Shown: in pieces, positions 42,426 to 52,780 of the stretch
Layout: the number at the start of each line of letters is the position of its first letter
Position numbering within the stretch: position 1 is the stretch's first letter
Assembly: GCA_963662175.1 (NCBI GenBank)
Contig: OY759224.1
Location: 19,105,489 to 19,169,488 of the forward strand
Source: Aradus depressus
Lineage: Eukaryota; Arthropoda; Insecta; Hemiptera; Aradidae
Direction: 5' to 3'
Length of the DNA stretch: 64,000 bases
Position numbers and translations under genes: made by a program
Notes under the pieces: model-generated
Databases searched by the model: none
Seen by the model: only the letters and a program-made list of their open reading frames with translations
What the model was told of the DNA's origin: nothing

Positions 42426-43337
42426 TATATGTCTCATATGTATGGTGAATGAGATCAATAATATATTACATCTTGTTTGACTTCTATCTATCATGTATTC
42501 ATTGGCGTAGCTATCATTATGTTGCCTACCATGGTTTATTCACTTTGGGTTGGGCTCATTACGCTACCACTGAACTACCCGCGCGCCGCGGCATGCCACA
42601 CCGTTATAATTTATATATTTAGGAAAGCGTTATCAAAATTGGTGTTGAAGTGTTATTGAAAATGTTTTGAAACGTTGGCCAGACGAGGCCAAAGTTATTA
42701 AGTTGAGCTCGCATGAAAAGTCGTGATGAAATTGTACTAGCATTGCTTCATTCCTCACAACTTTCGGTCACTCAAATTGGCAGCTATTTCAAATTTTGCA
42801 ACACTTTCAGTGAGTTGAAAAACAGCTATGAATATAAATCTTTAATGAAAATTGTCAAATCTTATTGTTTTTACTTAGTACTGTAATCGTGGGGAAATCC
42901 GAGATCGAGTTTTCGACTGATTTTCACGTTTCAAGGTCCCCTGAATAAGTTTTGACCATTTTCGAGATGATGTCTGTCTGTGTGGCCATGTGATTGAAAA
43001 GTTGTGAGCTCTCTACTGCAAAACGATTGTAGCTATCAACTTGGAATGTGGAGTGAAGGTCACATGTTGTAACTTAGATCTGATTAAATTTTGGTCAAAA
43101 TCAAACGAAAATTGAGACCACTTTCCCTCGGAACCTAACTTACAAGATACAGCTTATGTTTATGACCTAATCAAATATCTTTTCAAATAATAGTTGTATG
43201 TACATATTTTTAGACGTTTCCTTCATTTACCTGAAAAAGGTTAATCCAGTCGTCTAAAACGAAGTTGGCCGCGGGACCTGCTACGAAATGAAGAATTAGA
43301 GATGTTTTCGCCAGAGATCTTGTAGAAGTTCATTGTA
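42426..43337. other. Spacer with tRNA-like fragment and family E sequence
   Basis: 42555-42592 on the minus strand reads GCGCGCGGGTAGTTCAGTGG TAGCG, an A-box region of a different tRNA-derived repeat. 42910-43260 carries family E phrases (CCTGAATAAGTTTTGACCAT, TTTTGGTCAAAATC) also found at 54840 and 60900. No gene. Confidence 0.45.
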
Positions 43338-43562
43338 AATACTACTGAATAAAACACTTAGAACAAGTCAAAAAATTCCACTTTATTTATATAAAATATC
43401 CCATATATTTCGCTGGCTAGAGCATTCTCAAGTGTACAGGATACCAGTCATAAGTCTGTATCCTGTACACTTGAGAATGCTCTAACCAGCGAAATATATT
43501 GTGTTTTTCATAAAAATAAAGTGGAATTTTTTGACTCGTTCTAAGTGTTTTATTCAGTAGTA
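43338..43562. mobile_element. Foldback element, 225 bp
   Basis: Arms of about 105 bases: AATACTACTGAATAAAACAC to GTGTACAGGATA and its inverse, around a 15-base centre. Each arm includes ACACTTGAGAATGCTCT, CCAGCGAAA, which is built like the CTGANGA-hairpin-GAAA motif but with a weakened core. Possibly the inverted terminal repeats of another PLE. Confidence 0.75.
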
Positions 43563-43644
43563 TTCGAAATGAAGAATGTTAGAAATGTCTCAGCACTGAA
43601 TCCTTCGTTTTAATATCCTAGATATACGATATATATGAGATGTA

Positions 43645-44438
43645 CAGGGTGGCCCAGATGAGCGGGTCACAAGTGAAATAACTCCTAAACGGTTAGAGAT
43701 ATCAAAATTGTGCACAGGAATAAAGTTGTAGTACTTGCCGAGAGCTATAGTATGGAGTCCTCGAAAAGAAAAAAATGACCCTTCTTATGGCTCAAACAGC
43801 CCTTCGAAGGGCGGGGTTACATTTTGACCCTTAAGTTTCATTACATTTTATTAAAGTACTAAAGAAACAAGGAAGAACTATGCAAACAGAATTTTGATAC
43901 GTCAAGTAGTTCTCGGGGAAAAAAATGTTTAAAGTTGCACGTTTTTCTTATTCTGAAGTATTAAATTGCAACAAACTTGATGCAAAGGAATTACAAAGGT
44001 ATTAGAGAAGTTTAAGGATTACGAGAGAACGACTTACAGTGATAAGGAATTACTTATTTACAGCATTTGCAATGTACTCTAGCGAAATTGTGGATATGGT
44101 GTGATTGGTGAGTGCGCGGAAAATAATAACTTCAGAATAAGAAAAAAGTGCAACTTTAAACGTTTTTTATCCGAGAACTACTTGACGTATCAAAAATCTG
44201 TTTGCACAGTTCTTCCTTGTTTCTTTAGTACTTTAATAAAATGTAATGAACCTTAAGGGTCAAAAAAGAACACCACCCTTCGAAGGGCTGTTTGAGCCAT
44301 TAAACGGGTCATTTTTGTCTTTTCGAGGACGCCATACTATAGCACTCGGCAAGTGCTACAACTTTAGTACTATGCACAATTTTGATATCTCTAACCGTTT
44401 AGGAGTTATGTCACTTGTGGCCCGCTTATCTGGGAAAT
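43645..44438. mobile_element. Inverted-repeat element, 794 bp with 320-bp arms
   Basis: The left end CAGGGTGGCCCAGATGAGCG follows TA; the arms (about 43645-43970 and 44130-44438) share CCTAAACGGTTAGAGATATC and TAGTTCTCGG..AAAA with small differences. The right end has decayed to TTATCTGGG. The short centre is non-coding. A 72-codon plus frame in the right arm is incidental. Confidence 0.85.
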
Positions 44439-44465
44439 TTAACGGAATTTTATCATTTCAATAAA

Positions 44466-44680
44466 AGAAAAAAAAAACAATTTCATATCTGTCTATATGC
44501 CTTTGTCATATAACACCCGATAGAATAAATCGATTGGAAATTTGATTTGTAAATCCAAAACTCCATAAAGACGGCACCTATTAATTTTCAGCGGATTGAG
44601 CAGAAGAGAAGTGGAGGATCAGAGGGGAGCATAGGTTTAATTCGTTGTGGGGAAGTACATTGCAAGTAATTCACTTTATT
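44466..44680 (-). repeat. Family C copy
   Basis: CATATAACACCCGATAGAAT, GACGGCACCTATTAATTTTC, TGTGGGGAAGTACATTGCAA. Reaches the family terminus AGTAATTCACTT. Confidence 0.65.
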
Positions 44681-45259
44681 TTTATTTTCCTACATGAGAA
44701 CTCCTTCCCTATCTTTGTGTTCTTTAATATTCTGAACATATGGTCGATACTGTCTCGGTGATATATCGTGCCTCTTGAGTAGCCAGTGGGGGAGATTGAC
44801 TGCCAAAGAAACTAATTTAGCAAGTGTCTGGCAAAAAGGCAATTAAAAAATCGTTTTTCACAGTCTTCCTCAGCCAACAATAATTTATAAGTGATGTGGT
44901 TATAAAGGGTTCTGTCAATGTGAACGGTCGTATATGTCGGACAGACGGGCCGTATATGTCATTGATCGGTCATTTTTTTACGAAGGGGATATTTTGAATC
45001 ATGCTTAAAAAAAAAAAAAAAAATTGTCGTTGGAACAGTGTGACATGTCGAATGACCAGTGTAAGTTATGGGTACATTAGTCGACTGAATTTCATACTGC
45101 ACTTCAGTCAGTGATACATAAGAGGATTTATAAACCTGCTCTTTCTGGACCTAAACATGAACTAATAACTTCGCGCAGTATTCCATTAACACACAAAAAA
45201 AAAAAAAAAAAAACAATGAATCAATTCATATTTTCTTGTTCTACTTAGCCAACTGTACA
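44681..45259. other. Spacer, nothing recognised
   Basis: A-runs at 45007-45022 and 45195-45212. The phrase GTCGTATATGTCGGACAGAC with GGGCCGTATATGTC is a small local duplication (44925-44960). Confidence 0.35.
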
Positions 45260-45285
45260 AAGTATAGGGGAAGTTACGTAATGGG

Positions 45286-45995
45286 CAGGCCCGGATTTAC
45301 CATGCAGGCAGAGTAGGCAGTTGCCTAGGGCGGCAAGAATTGAAGGGCGGCATATTTTGGCGGAAACTTTGAAAACTTGTTATATTCGTGGTAATTGAAT
45401 TTCTCGCCTATTTCTTTGGCACGCGTACCAGCATTATAAGTGAAAAATGCCCGAATCGAGAAAAGAATCGATTTATACAAGTCTCGATATTGGCCTAATA
45501 TCGAATATTCGATAAGTTTCTGTATCGAAAATCATCTCATTATCAAATTGTAGCGCTGAACGATCATTTTCCGTACTGCGGCGAGTGAAAAACTACTTGA
45601 GATCAAAACTGGTTGCAGAACGATTAAACGCACTCGCTTTGTTAACTATAGAGTCAGATTTGCTTATGTCTTTAGATTTTGATTCCATTATCGATGAGTT
45701 TGCCATCCGAAAATCGAGACGTAAAAATTTCAACCAATAAGCAATAATTTCTCTACAAAAAAAATCGCATACATAATGGTAATTGTTGAATGATGACATA
45801 TACTTCATGATTATAAGGATACTGACAATAATAAAATAAAATATTTGCTCTCAGACCGGTGCATATTATTTATTGAAAAACTTTTCGTACCAAACTTATT
45901 CCACCATTGAGGAAGTTTTGAGGGGCGGGGGGGAGGGGGGGGGGCGGCAATTTCCGCAACTGCCCAGGGGCGGCAAATTTCTAAATCCGGGCCTG
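45286..45995 (+). mobile_element. hAT element, internally deleted, 710 bp
   Basis: Ends CAGGCCCGGATTTACCATGC and its inverse (CTAAATCCGGGCCTG). Inside the ends GGGCGGCAA blocks and G-runs occur. Flanking 8-mers GTAATGGG and GTAATAAG agree at six positions. It carries the C-terminal part of a hAT transposase on the plus strand, so the classification does not rest on the ends alone. Confidence 0.85.
45528..45740 (+). pseudogene. hAT transposase dimerisation domain remnant
   Basis: The frame reads SKIISLSNCSAERSFSVLRR, VKNYLRSKLVAERLNALALL, TIESDLLMSLDFDSIIDEFA, IRKSRRKNFNQ and a stop at 45738-45740. The S-x-ERSFS-LRR-KNYLRS..-RLN-LALL-IE pattern is the C-terminal hAT dimerisation domain that is needed for transposase assembly. 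The catalytic core and DNA-binding domain are deleted, so this copy cannot act by itself. Confidence 0.9.
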
Positions 45996-46290
45996 GTAAT
46001 AAGTTAAAAATTCAATGGGGAGGTTTTAACGGAATTTCATGTTTTCCAAATATGATGAAAAAATGTCTACCGGTCAGTGAACACGATAACTGACGATAGA
46101 ATGAATATATCGACACGAAAATGTATATGTGAATTCAGAACTCTCTAACGAAGACACCTATTGTATAAATACCGATATTTTCGGTGGAATCGGGAGAAGG
46201 GGAGGGGGGGATCGGAAGGGGCTCAACTTCAATAATTGCCGCTGCAATGAATGTATCGACATGAAATTTAGTATGAGGATACAACCATAC

Positions 46291-47099
46291 ATACCTTTTT
46301 GATCCATATTTAATTATCTTTCTAGTTCTTCAAATTCTGCGATTGTCCAAATAAATAAGTTATTTACTGTGGTAATAAAAAAGTAAGAGTTTTAATCTTA
46401 AATAAATGATTCAAATAATAATAAATAAATAATGAAATAATTTTACTTAAATAATTAAATAAACAATAAGAATTACCATATTTCCTGTAGAAATTTTATA
46501 ACTGGTCTTCTACTTAATTTTGATTTCTACAGTAATTTCGAAAAAGGGCCCTAAAAAAATATCAAAAGTTTAAGACGTGCAATTTTGAAGAAAGTGCACG
46601 TATATTTTTAAAAAATTTCAATTAACAAACTTTTCATTTGGATTTCTAAATAGATGCCATCTTGTCTTCTAAATTTTGCAAAAATATAAAATCTAATCCA
46701 AAGGTTTTCAAATAATCTTACTGGGAAAATGAATAGAATAGAATTTCCGAGAATAAATATTTGGTTGGAAAAAAAAAAAAACATTGAAACGAACAAAAAA
46801 TCAAAGGAAAAAATCTTAAAAACTAACTTCTTAAAACTAATTCATTCTATTCAGTTTTATATTTTGGCCATTTTTTAAATTTAAGTTATATTTTTCTGGG
46901 CATATATTCTGTACATATAAACAAACAACAGTAGGTACCTTCTTTTTGGATTAATTCACTTATATTTAGTTCATCACCATTTAAGCCTTAAAACAAAACC
47001 TTAGTAATTGTGAATTAAAAAGGTTACTTAGCCAAAGCAGACACCATATTTCTCCAATTTCAATGATTATATTTATATTATTGTCAACATATCTGGCTG
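46291..47099. other. AT-rich spacer
   Basis: Over 75 percent A/T. No gene or shared repeat recognised. Confidence 0.4.
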
Positions 47100-47590
47100 G
47101 AATGTGACATTTATGACGGGGTTTTCCTTCAGCACCCCTGCATTATTGTACCATTTCATTGCAATGTAAGACTCCATCCAGTGTACATGCCTTCTCCCCA
47201 ACCCTGCTTATTCATAATAAGTCAGTTTAATTTTTACTCTCATTATGTTCTACCTATTTGTCTATTTCCGTGATTATTAATGTTTTAGTAATTTATTCAT
47301 AGTTAATTTTTAATTGTATTAGTGTACGTTCATGTTTATGGTTAACAATGTATCTATATTTAATTTTAATGTTTAGTAACGTATTCATACTAAGTCATGT
47401 TCAATTTTTAACTTGTTACAATGTCTATTTTAACGTTCAGTAATGTTTATCAACACACTAATGTTGTTTAATTGTGATTCTAATCTTGATTCCCCCCCAT
47501 GTTTGTAGGCCCAGATGATGATATAAAATATATCGAAATTTTGAATAGTATTGTCTGTTCTCTTCCATCTTTGACTGACCCTCAATATTC
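47100..47590 (+). mobile_element. Family Q PLE 3' region with hammerhead-like motif
   Basis: Matches the non-coding part downstream of the PLE C-terminus at 28029. The motif 47507-47545 reads GGCCCAGATGATGATATAAA, ATATATCGAAATTTTG: hairpin GATATAaaaTATATC and GAAA intact, core CTGATGA changed to CAGATGA. The flank GACTGACCCTCAATATTCCT follows. Confidence 0.6.
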
Positions 47591-47992
47591 CTACAATAAC
47601 AATAATAATAGAAGACAAGCCGATTAGTCGAAAAATAATTGTAGCTGTCGTTGGCCTGTGGAGAACGGAGAATGACTGGAGCCAGGAGATGTGTCCTGTG
47701 TTTCTGCCAGTTGTCTCTGGAATAGAGTAAACAAGATGAATGTTGTAGTGGCCCCAGGAGAGCCCCAGGAGACAGGCTAAACTGGGGGCCAAGGGGCCTG
47801 TGGGAACCTACCAAGGAGCGGCCCTCTTTGTCATGGAAGACAGGGGGCTTTTCAGAATCACTTATGTCAGAGGGGTGTGTGGGAAACCGCGGGGGTGGCA
47901 CATCACCACTACCTCTCAGAGCAACATCTTACTGACAACCAAAGTTGGAGACAATTTTCTCTTTATTTTTTAAACTTCTATAAAACTACAGG
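47591..47992. other. Spacer with overlapping unrecognised minus frames
   Basis: Minus frames of 120 and 147 codons (47430-47792, 47458-47901) overlap in different phases; the longer begins MPPPRFPTHPSDISDSEKPP. Neither is recognised and the GC-rich patch 47660-47910 is isolated. Confidence 0.35.
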
Positions 47993-48450
47993 GGAAGTTA
48001 AGTAATCGAACAGAAATTCGATGTTGAGTTATCAATGGAATTTCATAGGTTGTCAAATAACATATAGTCTGACCTCTCACAGATTTTTATTTGTATTAGC
48101 TAGCTGGCTTTCGAGGTTGCCCTCATCATCAGGCAGTCTGATAAAATAAAAAAAAATTTGAAATTTTAATGAAATAAAATATTTAATACAATTTAAAATT
48201 TTTATTATAAACATTTTAAATGTTATTTATTAAAATATTTTATTTCATTCAAATTTCAATTTTATTTTATTTTATCAGACTGTCGATGATGAGGGCAACC
48301 TCGAAAGACGGCTAGCTAATACAAATAAAAATCTGTTTATGAGACTATATCTTATTTGACAACCTGTGAAATAATCACTTCTCACTACATCAGCCATAAA
48401 CTAATTAATTCGAGTTGGGGAAGTACACTATCAGTGATTTACTGACGACT
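47993..48450 (-). repeat. Family C copy interrupted by a PLE foldback
   Basis: 47993-48060 (GGGGAAGTTAAGTAATCGAA, TCAATGGAATTTCATAGG) and 48395-48450 (TAATTAATTCGAGTTGGGGA, AGTACACTATCAGTGATT) are two parts of one family C copy, with the foldback between them. Confidence 0.65.
48050..48380. mobile_element. PLE-derived foldback with paired hammerhead-like motifs (family P)
   Basis: Inverted arms of about 150 bases share AGGTTGTCAAATAA, CTGACC-like sequence, AAATCTG and the motif. The left motif (minus, 48096-48137) reads CTGATGATGAGGGCAACCTC, GAAAGCCAGCTAGC; the right (plus, 48276-48316) reads TCGATGATGAGGGCAACCTC, GAAAGACGGCTAGC. The AT-rich centre has no coding sequence. It looks like two PLE ends joined without the gene. 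Confidence 0.7.
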
Positions 48451-48779
48451 TTTTTAAATGTACGACCTGACCGACTCTAGACAAAAGGAGCCATTAGTGT
48501 GTCAAAAAAGATAAATATAGTGTATCTTTCTGAGAATTCACTTGTATAGTGGGTAGAGAGTGATATCAGCAGTCGGTATCTAACTGTCAGCGACCCTTGA
48601 CATCTTGTTTGTCTGTAGAGTGGAGCAGTACCTACTGACTGATGGCTAAGGGACAGAAATGTATATGTTACAGTAAATGTGAGTACAGATATACAGAGGC
48701 TAATGTATATATTCACCGGTCAATGTGGAAATTGAGTACAACAATATTTTTGATCCACAATAACTAACTGAGAGTCATT
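48451..48779. other. Spacer, nothing recognised
   Basis: A 79-codon minus frame (48477-48716) has no domain. Confidence 0.35.
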
Positions 48780-49155
48780 GGTGAGTAGAGTCAGGAGGGC
48801 ATTAAAATCACTGGAAGATCCGAATGTAGAGATTTCTGTCTCCTTCTAAACTCTTCTGTCAATTTGGCTCAATTTCATGTTTTCTGACCTCTTAATTCCA
48901 AAAATGTAAAAAAAATATGTCTCTGTGAGTGTGAACACGATAACTCCCGATAAAATACCGACACAAACTTTATATGTTTATCTACAACCCCTAAAAGGAT
49001 ACCTATTTATTTTATTTATTTTCAAATCAAATGAGAGGGGGAAATTCAATTATATCGACACAAAATGTATTATGAGGATTCAGAAGCCACTATATTGCGT
49101 TTTAGCCCAAACGGTCGATTTTGCTGGGGAAGTTCACAGCCGATGATTCGACGAC
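48780..49155 (-). repeat. Family C copy, same larger unit as 40476-40870
   Basis: GTGAGTAGAGTCAGGAGGGC, CTCTGTGAGTGTGAACACGA, TAAAATACCGACACAAACTT, then GGGGAAGTTCACAGCCGATG. Confidence 0.65.
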
Positions 49156-49584
49156 TTTTCTTTTTTGTTATTATTATTATGTTTTTTTATAAAATGCCAT
49201 CAGTTTAGGATTTAAGATATGTCAAAATAGGTTGCTTCTGGCCCGGAAAGTGGACAGGAGTTGAAGGTGGAACTAGAGGAAGCATTGAGTAATGAGGATA
49301 GACAAGAGAGCAGGGGGCTGTGAAGAGCTCAGCAGGGAGTCTGTTGGACAATACGACAGACTGGAGAACAGAGGTCATTGTCTAAACTACTGATGCAGGT
49401 ATCTCCAACTACCTGCAGTCAGCAAAGTGTCTAAGTACTACTACTACTAAGGAAGCTTGCTGGACTGAGCATTATGTCCTAAACTCGCATCGTCTAATAT
49501 ACCGTAGATCAAATTAAGGCGTACCTTGGTGGACCATTTTTTGGGACAATTTCAATGAAGGCATATGGGTATAAGGGATCAAGC
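49156..49584. other. Spacer, nothing recognised
   Basis: Purine-rich patch at 49240-49380 with stops in all frames; CTACTACTA microsatellite at 49438-49449. Confidence 0.35.
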
Positions 49585-49860
49585 GACAAACTTTTGCTCC
49601 CCCTCCAAAACCAGTCGACCGTTTGCGCTAATATTCAACAGTTGACTTACATAGATGCTCCTAAATCCTCATACTAAATTTTGTGTCGATATATTCATCA
49701 CAGCGGCAGATATTAGGGTTTTTGCAATGGGCCCCCTTCCCTGAACTTCTTTTTCCCTTCTGCTGATATTGCTGAAATTTGTCAGATTATGTCCCTCATT
49801 GGCTTTTGACTTTAAATATAAAATTTCATGTCGATACATTCATTATATCGACCCAACCCA
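49585..49860 (+). repeat. Family C copy fused to RT fragment
   Basis: CCCCCTCCAAAACCAGTCGA, GCGCTAATATTCAACAGTTG, TTTTGTGTCGATATATTCAT, CTGATATTGCTGAAATTTGT, then CATTATATCGACCCAACCCA where the RT piece begins. Same order and junction as at 39405-39560. Confidence 0.75.
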
Positions 49861-49990
49861 CCCGAAAACAATTCTCACTACCTACGCTGATGACAGCCAT
49901 CCTTGCTCCAGATCCTGATCCCAATAATGCGTTCCTAAGCCTGCAAGAGCATCTAGATGAGGTCCTCCAAATGGTGTGAGCTATGGATCG
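49847..49990 (+). pseudogene. Jockey-like reverse transcriptase fragment
   Basis: THPKTILTTYADD in one frame, then AILAPDPDPNNAFLSLQEHL DEV in the next, so one base is lost just after the catalytic YADD. Same protein segment as 39231-39430 and joined to family C at the same point. Beyond 49975 the two copies diverge. Confidence 0.85.
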
Positions 49991-50370
49991 GCAGTTTTTG
50001 GGGTATTTCAGTATAGCCCCCGTCTGATTACTTCTCTTCTGCCGATTCCGTATCTTTTCGATAGGACTAATAGTTTTTAAGTAAATCGAGCAAACATCGG
50101 AAAAGTAGGTTTTAAAACGGTTACGCCTCATGGTAGAATCGCCATTGCGATTAAATTCAAATAAGCTTATGTAGAAGCTAGAACACAGACCATCGATGCT
50201 CAACTTTACTCTAGCGCAGCAACTTGAGTTTTCCTGTCGATGGGCGTGGTTCTACTTCAGAGAATTGATTGATTGTAGGGTTGTGTTTTGTACCCATCTT
50301 AACCAAAGTGTATAGGCCCAAATAACAACCCCTCGCTAGTATTTAACTACCATTCCTTTCCTCAACACAT
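49991..50370. repeat. Family E sequence and unassigned DNA
   Basis: 50040-50120 carries CTTTTCGATAGGACTAATAG, AAACATCGGAAAAGTAGG, similar to 54583-54670. The remainder is not recognised. Confidence 0.4.
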
Positions 50371-50545
50371 CTGGAGTGAGGAGACGCCTCTTCGATGATT
50401 CTCCATCGAAGGCGTTTCCATCATTTCACATCTTCTGCAGAATGGATTTGGAACAAGTCCCATTATAAAGAGATGTTCAACTGCGTCTGTATGGCATTGC
50501 AGGTAATGAGTCAGCAGGTAAGAATGCCAGGCGCGCCATACTAGA
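50371..50545 (-). pseudogene. Possible LINE C-terminal fragment
   Basis: Minus strand: EHLFIMGLVPNPFCRRCEMM ETPS. H-L..MGL..NPFCRRCE is similar to the end of LINE ORF2 proteins. It overlaps by about 50 bases the plus-strand fragment that starts near 50484, so one edge must be wrong. Confidence 0.4.
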
Positions 50546-51145
50546 AGGACTACCCACATCCGAAGTCCCTGTAAGTGACTTCGTTGCCTACATCAAGGAA
50601 AGAGTTTGGATCAAATGGCAGATTCGGTGGCTCGGTATGACCGATAATAAGCTAAGGACCATCAAAAGCTCCACTCGAGTTTGGAACACCTCAATAAGAG
50701 AAAAAAGGAAAGAAGAAGTAATTAGTAAGACCAGGCTGACCCATGGATATCTGATGGCTCAGGAACCCTCTTCTCTGTGTCAGTGCTGCTAGATCGGACT
50801 GTCTGTCAGACACATTCTGACTGAATGCATGGCATATAGTCCCCAGCGTGAAAATTTCAACCTTGCGGTGGATATTTCCGAAATTCTATCCAATAATAGC
50901 TTCCAAATTACCCAACTATTTCATTTCTTACAATTCACAAACCTCTTAACTAAAGTATAAAACAAAATTATCTTCACCACATAGCCTTTCTATCCCGTAT
51001 ACAGCAATCTCCTTTATTATTATTAATCTGCGCCTATCCAAATTAGCCCGCTAGGATCCCCAGAGACTTGCTTCCATGACCCTCGTGGTCGAAATGACTT
51101 AAAGAAGAAAAACAAATAAAAAAATAAATAAATAAAAAAAGAGAT
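50484..51145 (+). mobile_element. LINE 3' end with RNase H edge
   Basis: The frame reads YGIAGNESAGKNARRAILEG, VAYIKERVWIKWQIRWLGMT, SKTRLTHGYLMAQEPSSLCQ, CC, a stop, then VRHILTECMAYSPQRENF. GIAGNE is the last block of the RNase H domain (G.GNE.AD), followed by a C-X2-C..H..C domain. I- or Jockey-group LINEs have this order. The 3' UTR includes CCCGCTAGGATCC and GACCCTCGTGGTCGAAATGA and ends in an AAATA-type tail (51108-51140). Confidence 0.75.
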
Positions 51146-52127
51146 GTTTTCTTACCGAGTGTCCTGTTAGATATCAATGTCCTGGAGTTGGTCAACAAGA
51201 GTTGTACTTCATCAAGTCTTTTCACTATCAAAAACCCGGTTGAACGTGATGAGTTTCCTTTCTTATATGCCCTCTGTTTTACACTGTGCTTTCGGGATCC
51301 ATATTGACGAGTTGGGTCCAATAAGATCCTCTACTAGAGAAACTACAAGCTTTTTCCTCTACATGAACTTAAGGTAAAAAGGTCCTAATTGTTGCTCGTT
51401 ATTTGTTACGCTACTGGTACGGTTCAGGTTCAGTTATACGCTTTAATTTCAGTACTGTTCCAAGTACGCTGAAGAAAAACTAGTATAAAAGAAATGTGAA
51501 GAAGAAAAAAAAAAAAAAAAAAAGTCTATTCTTTTCTATTAAGAGAGAATGCTCATTTAAAGGTTTGCCTTTTCTCCAGTTGTACAACACATGGTGGATC
51601 GTACAGAGGGCAGTACCTCCCCAAGACAATGGGCAGGTTCCAGGAGTCTTGGGTACCGTCCGGGGGTCCAGACCCCTGCGGCGTACCCTCACTTCTTGGA
51701 GAAGTGTGTTGTCACAACGGAGGAACATCCACACGACAGGAGATCTGCACGCCGTGATACAATACACCCATATGTTTGTTTCTTGGTCCGGATACTATAC
51801 ATCAGTTTGGCACGTGAACCATTCTTCACATCTGACAAAACCTAATGCGTTTCACGACTGTGTTTCACAAAATACATTCAAAATGGATTTGTAGTTCATC
51901 AAAGGCAGAGACATCCATTAAAGTTATATGGTTCACCTGAAGGCAAAATCTTAATTGATAAGGTAGAAAGGGCCCGAAGTGGGCTTTTGTGTGGACCCAC
52001 CAAGGTCGTGGGTTCGTATTCCATACGCTAAAAAGTTATATTTCATAGATAAACATCTCTCCCGGGGAAATGGATGTTGTGTAAATAATCAATAACCAAA
52101 ATATAGTGTCATGGCTAAAGTTAGTAC
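51146..52127. other. Spacer with open frames of unknown meaning
   Basis: An A-run lies at 51505-51524. The GC-rich patch 51590-51760 is open on both strands (plus 132 and 84 codons, minus 95 codons) and reads for example GSTSPRQWAGSRSLGYRPGV; I do not recognise it. 52000-52030 (GTCGTGGGTTCGTATTCC) may be another decayed B-box region. Confidence 0.35.
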
Positions 52128-52380
52128 TGTCACTCATGCCCGGGCTTTAACTACGAGGTCATATCACCTACTACCAGAGCGCTGTTTCGTGGACATTGAG
52201 CACGACTCTATTATGGAAGGGGACCTACATTTTTATTCATAGGGTCTTTAACAAGTACCTGACATCGTACAGGCCCGAGACCATTGCTTAACGTCCCATC
52301 CGAAGGACGGCGTGCTTCAAGTTTACCTCCAAAATATAAAACCTAATGGCTTCGCCCGGTTTTTGAACCCTCGATTTTAA
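52128..52380 (-). mobile_element. SINE-1 copy, diverged
   Basis: Minus strand: GAGGGTTCAAAAACCGGGCG, GGATGGGACGTTAAGCAATG, GTCCTGGTAGT-like hairpin remnant, AAAGCCCGGGCATGAGTGA. The A-box part is missing. Confidence 0.8.
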
Positions 52381-52601
52381 ATAAAGATACTATGAAAGAA
52401 ACTACAATTTTGGATGCTCTTAGAGTTTTAGTTTGAACGGAGCCTCCTCCCAAAATTTATTAAGGAAACCAATTCGGATGAGGTTAAGTAGAGTAGGGTA
52501 AGAAGAAAATATATGAAGATGGCTGATGTAGTGAGAAGTGATTATTTCGCAGGATGTCAAAAATAAGTTAGTCTGACCTCTCACAGATTTTTTATTTAAG
52601 T

Positions 52602-52645
52602 AAGCTAGCCGGCTTTCGAGGTTTCCCTCATCATCAGGCAGTCTA
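52602..52645 (-). ncRNA. Hammerhead-like motif, family P, downstream of PLE gene
   Basis: GACTGCCTGATGATGAGGG, AAACCTCGAAAGCCGGCT, AGC. Core CTGATGA plus T, hairpin GAGGgaaaCCTC, GAAA, palindrome AGCCGGCT, A at the cleavage position, GC..GC pairing outside. It lies about 135 bases after the PLE stop on the same strand. The loop GAAA differs from GCAA in the copies at 30176 and 48096 while the stem is kept. Confidence 0.55.
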
Positions 52646-52780
52646 CAAAAGAACATCCTTAATATGTAATATGAATAGCAAATAAATAATAAAAACACAA
52701 TTTTTGATAAAACATACCTGATAAAAATTTGAATAAACTAAATAATAAAAATATAAATAAATAAAAATCTACAACAAACA

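Larger units (their letters stand above)
45260..46290 (-). repeat. Family C copy interrupted by a hAT element
   Basis: 45263-45285 (TATAGGGGAAGTTACGTAAT) and 45996 onward (AAGTTAAAAATTCAATGGGG, AGGTTTTAACGGAATTTCAT) are the two sides of one family C copy; the family normally reads GTTATGTAATCGGTCAAAAA here. The right side continues to 46290 through CACGATAACTGACGATAGAA. Confidence 0.7.
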
